In this document: positions 23,099 through 32,187 of the stretch, one piece after another | Numbering within the stretch: position 1 is the first letter of the stretch | Layout: every line of letters begins with the position of its first letter | Source: Oscillibacter sp. | GTDB taxonomy: Bacteria > Bacillota > Clostridia > Oscillospirales > Oscillospiraceae | NCBI GenBank assembly: GCA_020025475.1 | Contig: JAHHSA010000004.1 | Span: forward strand, 15,413-79,412 | Direction: 5' to 3' | DNA length: 64,000 nucleotides | The notes under the pieces: generated by a model | Databases searched by the model: none | What the model saw: only the letters and a program-made list of their open reading frames with translations | What the model was told of the DNA's origin: nothing | Made by a program: the position numbers and the translations under genes

Positions 23099-25636
23099 TT
23101 ACTTTCTGTACTGGATCATACGCCAGACAATTGCGGAGATATGACCGCGGGTCAGGCTGTTGTTGGGCTTAAAGGTAGAAGTGCCGTTGGAGAAGTAGCC
23201 CTCAATAATGCCAGCCGCATTCAGTGCCTGGATATAAGGATCTTTGGTATCGGTGAATGGCTGCACGCTGGGCAGATTCTTTGTGTTGAGCTTGAGGGCC
23301 TTGGCCGCCAGCTGGGAGACCTCGCCGCGGGTGATAGACTTCTTCAGGTTTACATTGCCGCTGACCAGGCCGTCAGCTTTTGCCTTGGCCAAATATCCGC
23401 TGAACGGAGAATTCTTCACGGTAGGAGCCTGTTCGGAATATCCGGCGCCCAGCATAATCAGCTTCAGTGCTGCACCATAGGACAGGGTATTCTTCTCCTT
23501 AAAAGTGCCGTCGGAATAACCGTCAATGATGCGGGCATCCGCCAGCTCACTGACGTACTTGTAGCACCAGGTCTTGCTGTTCAGATCCTTGAAGGTCTTG
23601 GCCTTTCCGTTGAGGACACCTACGCACACCTTGCCGGCAGCATAGGGCTTGCCCGCGGCGTCATAGGCAGCATAGGGAATCTCCACAGAACCCGTATAGC
23701 CAGCAGCGGGGACAAAGCGCAGATCGCTCATCTTCCAGGCCCCGCTGTTGTAGCCGTAGACCGTGGTGGTGTCCACTGCCAGAGCGGAGCTTCCCAGCAC
23801 AATCTTACCCACATTTGCAGCAGGCAGGGCCAGCAGCCGGATACCGGAGAGTGCAGTACCGGCAGCGTTGGACACCGCGCTGTAGACCGGAGCTGCAGGG
23901 AAGGGAACGGCACTGCCCTTGGGGGTCTGGCCGTAGACTTCCGGAACGACCTTCTTGCTCACACTGATGTAGATGGAGCCGCTGGCAGAGCGGCCATCGG
24001 TTCCATAGGCCGTGAAAGGAATGGAGACACAATTGTTCGTGCCATAAGGGAGATAGAGCAGCTCGCTGAGAGCATAGGCCTGGCTGTCGGAGGGATTATA
24101 GACAAAGGCCTGCTGGCGGCAGTTCCTCACATTGAGCTCCTGCTGGCTGGGGCCGTAAGGGCTGGTCCCGTAGAAGTTGTAGTACAAAACGCCCTGGGCG
24201 GGAACCCCGTTCAGCATCACATACTGCAAGGTGGAGCCAGGCACCTTCTTGGCATAGAATCGCGCAATATCATTGGCGTTAACACGCGCGGTATCATTGC
24301 CGGTGATGTAATAACGAATATCTGCGGTGGTAGACAGCACATTGGGGATATCATCCTCACCGGTGAAATCGGTGGAGCGGATCACCAGGGTGCCGTCCTC
24401 ATAAGTGCGGCTGGTCTTCCATGCCCGGAATTCCAAAACAACGACACTGTCGAAGCTTCTGTCGGCCACAAAGCTTATATCGTCCAGATCGTAGTCGCCG
24501 TAGGAACTCTCGTTCACGTAGAACTTATAATCCTCCAGAGAAGACGCGGTAAACTTTTCCTCATCACGATACTCATAGCGGTAGTACACATCACCGCTGG
24601 TACGATTCAGCCCCTCAGCGCCAGTAAACGTCACATAGCGCACATCACTGTAGAAGCGGGTAAAATCACGGACATCAAACACAACTTCACGTCCGGGCTC
24701 CACCTTGTACTCAATATCGCCCCGGGTGCTGCCGTGGTTTCCGGAAGTGCTGCCGAGGCCCACCACGATTTCCACCGTGACATCCACTTTCTCACTTTCA
24801 TCCTTGCCCACCAGCGTGGCATCCAGCTTCAAAACCCCATCGCGAGCGCGGCGATTTGCGGTAAAGGTCAGTGTATCCAGATCGCAGTCATCATCATACC
24901 CGATATCGCGGTAATTATAGTGGAACCATACATTCTTCAGATTCGACTCATCAAAGTCTACACTGGTCTTCCTGGTGTCTGCGGTCAGATAGCCGTAATC
25001 ATCCAGATCACGATAGCCGGTAAAGACCACATAATTCAGCTCACCGCGGGTATATCTGTCCGCACGGAAAATATCCCGGAAGTCCCGGGCGCGCAGACTG
25101 ACGGTCTCACCAGCATCCACAGAATAGGAGAGTTCTGAGTTGCTGCTGTGGCTTCCGGAGGAACTGCCGCGGCCAATCTGAATTTCGATTGTGCCTGTCA
25201 TGCCACGGCTGTATCCATCCTCCCCATAGAGCCGGTAGTCCAATGTTACCGTCTGATTGGAGGCATTCCTATTTGCTTCAAAGTACATGCCGCGAATCAG
25301 ATAATCTCCTCTGCCCATGTCGCTGTAACGCTTATAGAAAGTCGCTCCTTCTGCAACTCTCTCAGACACACGAACCTGATCATCGCTCTCAGAATAATCA
25401 AAAGCGTACAGATTTCCGGCAGCATCCAGACCCTGGATATCCGTAAATTCCAGGTAGGTAAAACCGTTTCCATACTGATTTTCAAAGAAGCGATCATCGA
25501 TTTCAACTTTCTTTCCAGGATCAACTGTGTACACCTTGTCTGCACTGCTTCTGGCCTCTGCCATAGGCACCAGGCTGAACAGCAGCACCAATGCCATCAG
25601 GAACGATGGAAGCCGTTTTTTCCTTAAATTTTTCAT
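23099..25636 (-). CDS. Secreted SLH-domain surface protein with tandem repeats
   Basis: Exported cell-surface protein of 845 residues. It begins with a signal peptide (KKRLPSFLMALVLLFSLV, cleavage after AEA near 28). Four or five divergent repeats of about 130-145 residues follow, recognisable by Y-x-V-[DE]-x-G openings at about 35, 170 and 318 and by tyrosine- and aspartate-rich 'VVFTGYRDLDDYGYL'-like cores. Ser/Gly/His-rich linkers join the first copies. The last 170 residues form three S-layer homology domains (FKDLNSKTWCYKYV, a degenerate second, then FTDTKDPYIQALNAAGIIEG), which bind cell-wall polymer. No function beyond surface anchoring can be read. AAGGAG precedes the ATG. Confidence 0.82.
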   Translation of the reverse strand: MKNLRKKRLPSFLMALVLLFSLVPMAEARSSADKVYTVDPGKKVEIDDRFFENQYGNGFTYLEFTDIQGLDAAGNLYAFDYSESDDQVRVSERVAEGATFYKRYSDMGRGDYLIRGMYFEANRNASNQTVTLDYRLYGEDGYSRGMTGTIEIQIGRGSSSGSHSSNSELSYSVDAGETVSLRARDFRDIFRADRYTRGELNYVVFTGYRDLDDYGYLTADTRKTSVDFDESNLKNVWFHYNYRDIGYDDDCDLDTLTFTANRRARDGVLKLDATLVGKDESEKVDVTVEIVVGLGSTSGNHGSTRGDIEYKVEPGREVVFDVRDFTRFYSDVRYVTFTGAEGLNRTSGDVYYRYEYRDEEKFTASSLEDYKFYVNESSYGDYDLDDISFVADRSFDSVVVLEFRAWKTSRTYEDGTLVIRSTDFTGEDDIPNVLSTTADIRYYITGNDTARVNANDIARFYAKKVPGSTLQYVMLNGVPAQGVLYYNFYGTSPYGPSQQELNVRNCRQQAFVYNPSDSQAYALSELLYLPYGTNNCVSIPFTAYGTDGRSASGSIYISVSKKVVPEVYGQTPKGSAVPFPAAPVYSAVSNAAGTALSGIRLLALPAANVGKIVLGSSALAVDTTTVYGYNSGAWKMSDLRFVPAAGYTGSVEIPYAAYDAAGKPYAAGKVCVGVLNGKAKTFKDLNSKTWCYKYVSELADARIIDGYSDGTFKEKNTLSYGAALKLIMLGAGYSEQAPTVKNSPFSGYLAKAKADGLVSGNVNLKKSITRGEVSQLAAKALKLNTKNLPSVQPFTDTKDPYIQALNAAGIIEGYFSNGTSTFKPNNSLTRGHISAIVWRMIQYRK

Positions 25637-25849
25637 GATGTGCTCCTTCCCCGTATATAGGTCTGAATGGGATATATACATACATGTAACATACCCGAAA
25701 AGGCTTTGTAAGTCATGAACAAATTATGAACGGATTGTTTTTAGAGCGTAAATCCCATGCGCTTTTTGCACTTTCTGAACAGCGCAGGCCACAGCACAGC
25801 TTCAGGTTTGGAAAAGTCTCCGATTTTCGCAAAATACCGCTTATTTTTC

Positions 25850-25878
25850 TTTACAAACTGCAGCATTTTCTGTATAAT
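25850..25878 (+). promoter_or_regulatory. Sigma-A promoter of prfB
   Basis: TTTACA, a 17-base spacer and TATAAT, with the start codon about 40 bases downstream. Confidence 0.8.
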
Positions 25879-25917
25879 ACTATAGTTAAAGAATTTCTAT
25901 TAGATGGAGAATATGTC

Positions 25918-27042
25918 ATGGCATTGATTGAATACGACGCATATAAGCAGAAGCTCCGCGATCTGGGTCCGGAGCTGGACAAGCTGGGCGCTGCCCTGGA
26001 CATTGAAAGCGCCCGACAGGAGGCTGCACGTCTTGAGGACGAGACTGCCCAGGATGGCTTCTGGAACGATTTGGAGCGGTCTCAGAAGGTGCAGATGCGT
26101 CTGCGCCAGCTGCAGAACAAAGTGAACCGGCAGGAGAAGCTGGTCTCCACCTGGGAGGATCTCAACGTCCTGTGTGAAATGGGGCAGGAGGCCGATGACG
26201 CCGATATTCTGGAAGAGCTGAAGGCAGATTTTGAACAGCTCCAGGAGAAGGTGGAGGAGACCCGGATGACCACCTTGCTCTCCGGTGAGTACGATTCCAG
26301 CAACGTCATTTTGCAGTTCCACGCCGGCGCCGGCGGCACCGAGGCCCAGGACTGGACCTCCATGCTCTACCGCATGTATACCCGCTGGGCCGAACGCCAT
26401 GGATTTTCCTACAAGGTTCTGGACTATGAAGACGGCGAAGAAGCGGGCATCAAATCCGCCGCCATCTCCATTGAGGGTGAGAACGCCTATGGTCTGCTCA
26501 AGAGCGAAAACGGGGTTCATCGTCTGGTCCGCGTCTCTCCTTTTGACGCCAACGCCCGCCGCCAGACCTCCTTTGCAGCCATCGAGGTCATGCCGGAACT
26601 GGAGGACGACCAGTCCATTGAGATTCGGGACGAGGATATTGAGATGCAGGTCTACCGCGCGTCCGGTGCCGGCGGCCAGCACGTGAACAAGACCTCTTCC
26701 GCTGTCCGTCTGACCCATAAGCCTACCGGTATTGTGGTGGCTTCTCAGCAGGAGCGCTCCCAATTCCAGAACAAGGACAACTGTATGAAAATGCTGCGCG
26801 CCAAGCTGTTGGAGCTGAAAGCGCAGCAGCACGCCGAGAAGATCTCCGACATCAAGGGCGTCCAGATGAAGATTGAGTGGGGCAGCCAGATCCGGTCCTA
26901 CGTCTTTATGCCCTATCAGATGGTCAAGGATACCCGCACCGGCTACGAGACCGGCAATATTGACAATGTCATGGACGGCGATATTGATGGCTTTCTGAAC
27001 GCCTATTTGACGCAGCTGGCCACTGGCGAACTGAAAAAGTAA
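25918..27042 (+). CDS. prfB: Peptide chain release factor 2
   Basis: Recognises UGA and UAA stop codons. The class-defining SPF tripeptide is seen in VRVSPFDANARR, and the catalytic GGQ in SGAGGQHVNKTSSAVRLTH near residue 245. The protein is 374 residues long. Unlike most prfB genes it is read in one frame from the N-terminus: the region around codon 25 (AALDIESARQEA) has no in-frame UGA, so the autoregulatory +1 frameshift is absent. TGGAGA precedes the ATG. Confidence 0.95.
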   Translation: MALIEYDAYKQKLRDLGPELDKLGAALDIESARQEAARLEDETAQDGFWNDLERSQKVQMRLRQLQNKVNRQEKLVSTWEDLNVLCEMGQEADDADILEELKADFEQLQEKVEETRMTTLLSGEYDSSNVILQFHAGAGGTEAQDWTSMLYRMYTRWAERHGFSYKVLDYEDGEEAGIKSAAISIEGENAYGLLKSENGVHRLVRVSPFDANARRQTSFAAIEVMPELEDDQSIEIRDEDIEMQVYRASGAGGQHVNKTSSAVRLTHKPTGIVVASQQERSQFQNKDNCMKMLRAKLLELKAQQHAEKISDIKGVQMKIEWGSQIRSYVFMPYQMVKDTRTGYETGNIDNVMDGDIDGFLNAYLTQLATGELKK

Positions 27043-27060
27043 ATACAGTGTAAACCCAAC

Positions 27061-27089
27061 AGGGCGCGGCGAAAGCCGCGTCCTTTTAT
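27061..27089 (+). terminator. Terminator of prfB
   Basis: Stem GGGCGCGGC/GCCGCGTCC with a GAAA tetraloop and a TTTTAT tail. Confidence 0.8.
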
Positions 27090-27119
27090 CTGACAGATCT
27101 AACGGAAAAGGAGAACAAT

Positions 27120-28484
27120 ATGAACGAAAACCGTGATTCTGAAAACAAAATGGGCGTGATGAGTGAGGGCAAGCTGCTCGTCTCCATGGCCGTGCCCATC
27201 ATGATCTCCATGCTGGTCCAGGCACTCTACAACATCGTGGACAGCGTGTTTGTCTCCCGCATCAGCGAAAACGCTTTCAATGCAGTGGGCCTGGCATTTC
27301 CTCTGCAAAGCCTGATGATTGCCGTGGGCGCCGGTACTGGTGTGGGCGTGAATGCCCTGTTGTCCCGTTCTTTGGGTGAACGGCGGCAGGAGATGGCAGA
27401 CCGCACTGCCAACACCTCCATTCTGCTGGCAATTCTCAGCGCGCTGGCCTTCGCCCTTCTGGGTGTATTCGGCTCCCACGCGTTCTTCCAGGCCCAGGCC
27501 GCCGACGTGCCGGAGATCGTGGAAATGGGCACCATCTACTCCCAAATCTGCCTGGGCTGCTCCATCGGACTCTTTATGCAGTTCTGCATGGAGCGGATGC
27601 TGCAGGCCACCGGCCGCAGTGCCCTGTCCATGGTGACCCAGATTGTGGGTGCAGTGCTGAACATCATCCTGGACCCCATTCTGATCTTCGGTCTCTTTGG
27701 CCTGCCCGCCATGGGCGTGGCCGGTGCCGCCGTGGCTACTGTGATCGGCCAGTTGGCCGCCTCAGCCCTGGGGCTCTTCTTTAACCTCCGCCGCAACCAC
27801 GAGGTTCACCTCAGCTTCCATCGGATCCGCTTGGACCCCACGGTTGCTAAGGAAGTCTATCGGGTTGGCATCCCCTCCATCATCATGCAGTCCATTACCT
27901 CTATTATGACCTTTGGTCTGAACAAGATTCTTTTTGTGTTCACCCCCACGGCCACTGCTGTCTTTGGCGCCTACTTCAAAATCCAGAGCTTTGTCTTTAT
28001 GCCGGTATTCGGTCTGAACAACGGGATGGTCCCCATTATTGCCTATAACTATGGTGCCGCCCGACTGGACCGAGTGAAGAAGACTATCCGGCTGACTATG
28101 GTCACCGCCATCACCATCATGCTGGCTGGTTTCCTGGCCTTTCAGTTGATGCCAGGCACTCTGTTGGGAATGTTTGATGCCTCGGCGGATATGCTCTCCA
28201 TCGGAATCCCGGCCCTGCGGATTATTTCTATTTCCTTCCTGATGGCAGGCTTCTGCATCATCTCCTGCTCCGTGTTTCAGGCCATTGGCAACCCCATTCA
28301 CGCCATGGTGGCCTCCATCATCCGCCAGCTGGGTGCACTGCTGCCCGCAGCGTGGCTGCTGGCTCAGTCCGGACAGCTCAATCTGGTATGGTGGTCTTTC
28401 CCCATTGCAGAGGTGGTTTCCTTTGTCATCTGCTTCATCTTCCTCCGTCACACCATGCGCGCGGTGGCGGAAAAACTCGGATAA
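27120..28484 (+). CDS. MATE family efflux transporter
   Basis: Twelve-helix multidrug or toxin extrusion protein of 454 residues in the NorM/DinF-like branch. Motifs include PIMISMLVQALYNIVDSVFVSR in helix 1, GAGTGVGVNALLSRSLG, and the second-half counterpart GLNNGMVPIIAYNYGA. Cation-coupled drug export is the family role; the substrate cannot be predicted. AAAAGGAGA precedes the ATG, and the gene lies between two terminators. Confidence 0.9.
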   Translation: MNENRDSENKMGVMSEGKLLVSMAVPIMISMLVQALYNIVDSVFVSRISENAFNAVGLAFPLQSLMIAVGAGTGVGVNALLSRSLGERRQEMADRTANTSILLAILSALAFALLGVFGSHAFFQAQAADVPEIVEMGTIYSQICLGCSIGLFMQFCMERMLQATGRSALSMVTQIVGAVLNIILDPILIFGLFGLPAMGVAGAAVATVIGQLAASALGLFFNLRRNHEVHLSFHRIRLDPTVAKEVYRVGIPSIIMQSITSIMTFGLNKILFVFTPTATAVFGAYFKIQSFVFMPVFGLNNGMVPIIAYNYGAARLDRVKKTIRLTMVTAITIMLAGFLAFQLMPGTLLGMFDASADMLSIGIPALRIISISFLMAGFCIISCSVFQAIGNPIHAMVASIIRQLGALLPAAWLLAQSGQLNLVWWSFPIAEVVSFVICFIFLRHTMRAVAEKLG

Positions 28485-28500
28485 CGGTCAAAAACGCAGT

Positions 28501-28542
28501 GATGCCCCGGACAGTCCTTTTAGACTGTCCGGGGCATTTTTG
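28501..28542 (+). terminator. Terminator of the MATE gene
   Basis: Fifteen-base stem ATGCCCCGGACAGTC with its complement, followed by TTTT. Confidence 0.88.
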
Positions 28543-28626
28543 AAAAATATTTATGGAAACAGGCCCACAGCACCTCGCCGTTTACGCTTCAAATAGGGGC
28601 CGCCTCCCCTGGAGATAACCACTGCT

Positions 28627-28812
28627 TTAGCGACGCACGTTGATCGCATTGACCGGGCAGCCGTTGGCGGCGTCAAAGACCCGCCCCTGCTCACCGCTCT
28701 CCGGCTGGCGCTGCACTGTGGACACCGCGCCCACAATGGAAAAGACCCCCGGTGCCGCAGCAGCACACATGCCGCAGCCGATACATTTTTCCGCTCTGAT
28801 TCTGACGTTCAT
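28627..28812 (-). CDS. Small [4Fe-4S] ferredoxin
   Basis: A 61-residue electron carrier. It has one cluster motif, CIGCGMC, plus a distal Cys in NGCPVNAI. The second set of cysteines seen in 2[4Fe-4S] ferredoxins is missing, so it resembles the single-cluster type (Thermotoga- or Bacillus-like Fd, here shortened). GAGGAGG precedes the ATG. It stands alone, and its partner enzymes cannot be inferred from the neighbours. Confidence 0.88.
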   Translation of the reverse strand: MNVRIRAEKCIGCGMCAAAAPGVFSIVGAVSTVQRQPESGEQGRVFDAANGCPVNAINVRR

Positions 28813-28928
28813 GGCTCAGTCCTCCTCTTGATTTCCTATATATTATAGCTTTGCAACTGCTTCACCGCAAGTTGGCCTTTGCCCATCAAATTCTTCCTGT
28901 AACACCGAATTTTGTAACCAGATCTTCA

Positions 28929-28957
28929 TTTACTTTAGGTTTGAATTGTGCTATTGT
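28929..28957 (+). promoter_or_regulatory. Possible sigma-A promoter of the SLH glycosidase gene
   Basis: TTTACT, a 17-base spacer and TATTGT in an AT-rich stretch, about 50 bases before the start codon. Confidence 0.5.
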
Positions 28958-29009
28958 TAGATAAAATTATGTATACCATCCTTACCCGACGATTTTCTTG
29001 GAGGCTCAT

Positions 29010-32000
29010 ATGAAGAAATTCTTGCAAAAATCTCTGTCTCTATTGCTGTCGCTGTCACTCTTGTGTCCGCTGGCAGCCAACGCCCGGGCGTCCGAAGCCC
29101 TTGGTGAGGACCTGACCCAGCGGGAGACGCTGCTCAATGAGCGGACACAGCTGTCCACCAACGTGTTTTGGAGCACCGCATACAGCGATCTCCGGACAGA
29201 AAACCTGATCACCTACACCCCCAACAGCCAGGTGACCCCCATTATTACCTACGGCTCCGTTCTGACAGACCGCTCCACAGTCTCCGCCACCGCCAAGGTT
29301 TTGGAATCCCGCGGTATGCGTGTGGTGGCTGGCATCAACGGCGACTTTTACAATACCGGTACCGGTCTGCCCATCGGCCTCACCGTGTCGAATGGCCGCC
29401 TCATCAGCTCTGACGGCGGCTACTACGCCATTGGTTTCCGCGAGGACGGCAGCGCCATTCTGGGCAAACCACGGCTCAAAGCCACCATGGATCTGGGCTA
29501 TGATGTGATCGACCAGTATGGAACTCCCACCCGGGTGGTCCGTTCCCTGGACGGTATCAACAAGTCCCGGGTTAGCGAGGGTGGTATCTTCCTCTATACC
29601 CATGACTTCAACGCCAAGCACACCACCGGCACTACTGAGCCCGGCATTGACGTTGTCTGCTCGATCAGCAGCGGCGATCTGGCCATTGGTGAGGAGTTGG
29701 CGCTCCAGGTCGATGCCGTACTGGAAAACGCTGTTGCCACACCCATTCAAGAGGACCAGATTGTCCTCTCTGTCAACCTGAAATCCAATTCCTACTTCGT
29801 GGACGCCATCCGTAAGCTCTCCCCGGGCAGCCGTCTCACCCTTCAGGTGACCGCTGCGGATCCTGCCTGGAATGACGTGGAGTTTGCCCTGGGTGCCCTC
29901 TACTCCCTGGTGGAAAACGGCACTGTGGTCTCCGGTCTCAAGAACGACGTGAACCCCCGGACAGCCGTGGGGCAGCGTCCTGACGGCACTCTGCTGTTCT
30001 ACACCATTGACGGCAGACGCTCCGGGCACTCCATCGGTGCCTCTATGGCCCAGGTGGCCAACCGACTGATTGAACTGGGCTGCACCTCCGCACTGTGCCT
30101 GGACGGCGGTGGCTCCACCACGCTCTCCGTGACCCAGCCAGACTCCCTGAAGGCCGCCACTGTCAACCGTCCCTCCGGCGTCGAACGTGCTGTCACAAAC
30201 CATATTTTCCTGGTGGCCGACAACAGCCCCTCCGGCCAGCTGAGCCACTTCTATGTCCAACCGGAGCACATGCAGGTGTTGGCCGGCTCTTCCGTCCGCA
30301 TCAACGCCTCCGCTGTGGATACCAATTTCATTCCCATGGACCGCTCCTTTGAGCTCACCGTAGACAGCGGCAAGCTGGAAAACAATGTACTGACCACCCC
30401 CCGTTCCGGCGGAACCATCACTGTGATGGCCTCCGGCGCCGGCAGCCACGGCAGCGCCACTGTCCAGGCCATTTCCAACCCGGATCAGGTGGCCATTCGT
30501 CACAACGACAAGATTGTGACGGAGCTCACCGTGGTCCCCGGCTCTGTGACGAACCTGACTGTCTCTGCAGCCTACCAGCATCTGCCTCTTTACGCCGATC
30601 CCGCCTCTGTGGACTGGAACCTGACCGGTGATATCGGCACTCTGGACGCCCAGGGCCACTTTACCGCCACCAAGCCGGGCTCCGGCAAGATCACTGTCAC
30701 CGCAGGCGGTCGCAGTGCCGTGGTCAATGTGACCGTCTCCCGGATGCCGCTCAAGACTGTGGAGGACTTTGAAGCAGATTTCCATTTCTCTCACGGCTAC
30801 GGTACTGATTTGACCCTCACCACCACCGCCACAGGCGACCCTGTGCGCTTCGGTCGGAACGCCATGAAGATGAGCTACCAGCTCTCTGCTCAAAATGGCT
30901 ACACCGCTGAGTGGAACCTGCAGGATCCCCTTCATGTCAGCGGCCCCTATACCGCTCTCAACTTCTGGATCTATGGCGACAACTCCGGCAACACCCTGGA
31001 ACTGCTGTCCATGGATGAGCAGGGCCAGACCAAGGCCGCTCTGACAGTTCCTCTGGACTTCACCGGCTGGCGCCAGCTGACGATCCCCAACTGGAGCGAA
31101 AACAGAGCGCTTCAGGGCTTCCGGATCACGGCATCTCAGGATCTGCTGCCCGCGGAAGAGGAACCTGTTTTCGATGAAAACGGCTTTGAGATCTCCTGGC
31201 CCGCCCCCAAGACCGCTCTGACCGGTACCCTTTACCTGGATCAGTTTGTAGCCGCTTTTGCAGGCACCACGGATACCACAGTTCCCAGCGTAAACATCCA
31301 TTCTGTGACTCCGTCCAGCCAGGATGCTCCCCAAACTCTCACGCTCTCCGGTGCGGTGAAAGACGATATCGACGGTGTGCTGCCCCGTGACAACATCCAT
31401 GTGACCCTGGATGGCACCGTCCTGCCCTTCAACTACAACGAAAAGACTGGCGCCTTCACCGCCTCTCTGACCAACGACGGTCTGGCCCATCGGCTCACGG
31501 TCACCGCTATGGACGGCTCCGGCAACCTGGGCCGTGCCTCCCAGGACATTCCTGCTGCCGCAGGCTCTCCCTCTCAGTTCACCGACACCGAAAGCTACTG
31601 GGGGAAGACCTATGTGAACTATATGTATACCTCCGGCATCACCACTGGCTATCCAGACGGCACCTTCCGACCCAACAACAACATCTCCCGGGCCCAGTTT
31701 ACCGTGATGCTCTACCGCTATCTGCATCTGGACGAAAGCCGTTATTCCAGGGTGGTGCTGCCCTTTGCAGACCTGGCTGAAATCCCCGCATACGCGCTGC
31801 CCGCCATCCGAGCCCTGTACACCGAGGGCATTGTCAACGGCTCCACCGGTGCGGATGGTCAGCTCTATTTCAATCCAGGCAGCAGCCTGACCCGTGCCCA
31901 GGCCGCCACCATGATCGGACGCACCCAGGCCAGGGGCTATGCCCTGGCGGCCCTGACGTTTACCGACGCCGCCTCCATCCCGGCCTATGCCGCTGACTTC

Positions 32001-32114
32001 ATCCGCACCATGACGGCTCAGGGCGTCATCAGCGGTTACGCTGACGGCTCCTTCAAGCCGCACAACCCCATTACCCGTGGACAGATGGCAAAGATCCTCT
32101 ACAATCTCATGTAA
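29010..32114 (+). CDS. Secreted phosphodiester glycosidase (NAGPA-type) with SLH anchors
   Basis: Cell-wall-anchored enzyme of 1034 residues. It starts with a signal peptide (KKFLQKSLSLLLSLSLLCPL). Residues of about 70-420 form a phosphodiester glycosidase domain, with VVAGINGDFYNTGTGLPIGL, PRTAVGQRPDGTLLFYTIDG and the glycine-rich CLDGGGSTTLSV. Next come immunoglobulin-like BIG2 segments (WNLTGDIGTLDAQGHFTATK), a carbohydrate-binding-like beta domain (about 590-740), and three C-terminal SLH repeats beginning FTDTESYWGKTYVNYMYTSG. In this family the domain cleaves N-acetylglucosamine phosphodiesters and may act on wall polymers or biofilm sugars. The ATG at 29010 has TTGGAGG upstream. Confidence 0.88.
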   Translation: MKKFLQKSLSLLLSLSLLCPLAANARASEALGEDLTQRETLLNERTQLSTNVFWSTAYSDLRTENLITYTPNSQVTPIITYGSVLTDRSTVSATAKVLESRGMRVVAGINGDFYNTGTGLPIGLTVSNGRLISSDGGYYAIGFREDGSAILGKPRLKATMDLGYDVIDQYGTPTRVVRSLDGINKSRVSEGGIFLYTHDFNAKHTTGTTEPGIDVVCSISSGDLAIGEELALQVDAVLENAVATPIQEDQIVLSVNLKSNSYFVDAIRKLSPGSRLTLQVTAADPAWNDVEFALGALYSLVENGTVVSGLKNDVNPRTAVGQRPDGTLLFYTIDGRRSGHSIGASMAQVANRLIELGCTSALCLDGGGSTTLSVTQPDSLKAATVNRPSGVERAVTNHIFLVADNSPSGQLSHFYVQPEHMQVLAGSSVRINASAVDTNFIPMDRSFELTVDSGKLENNVLTTPRSGGTITVMASGAGSHGSATVQAISNPDQVAIRHNDKIVTELTVVPGSVTNLTVSAAYQHLPLYADPASVDWNLTGDIGTLDAQGHFTATKPGSGKITVTAGGRSAVVNVTVSRMPLKTVEDFEADFHFSHGYGTDLTLTTTATGDPVRFGRNAMKMSYQLSAQNGYTAEWNLQDPLHVSGPYTALNFWIYGDNSGNTLELLSMDEQGQTKAALTVPLDFTGWRQLTIPNWSENRALQGFRITASQDLLPAEEEPVFDENGFEISWPAPKTALTGTLYLDQFVAAFAGTTDTTVPSVNIHSVTPSSQDAPQTLTLSGAVKDDIDGVLPRDNIHVTLDGTVLPFNYNEKTGAFTASLTNDGLAHRLTVTAMDGSGNLGRASQDIPAAAGSPSQFTDTESYWGKTYVNYMYTSGITTGYPDGTFRPNNNISRAQFTVMLYRYLHLDESRYSRVVLPFADLAEIPAYALPAIRALYTEGIVNGSTGADGQLYFNPGSSLTRAQAATMIGRTQARGYALAALTFTDAASIPAYAADFIRTMTAQGVISGYADGSFKPHNPITRGQMAKILYNLM

Positions 32115-32129
32115 CGCAACGCCTGTCGA

Positions 32130-32162
32130 AACGCCGCCCGGGATGTTCCGGGCGGCGTTTTG
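32130..32162 (+). terminator. Terminator between convergent genes
   Basis: Stem AACGCCGCCCGG/CCGGGCGGCGTT followed by TTT on the plus strand. Confidence 0.82.
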
Positions 32163-32187
32163 AATCTGAAAGATATTTACTCTCCGC

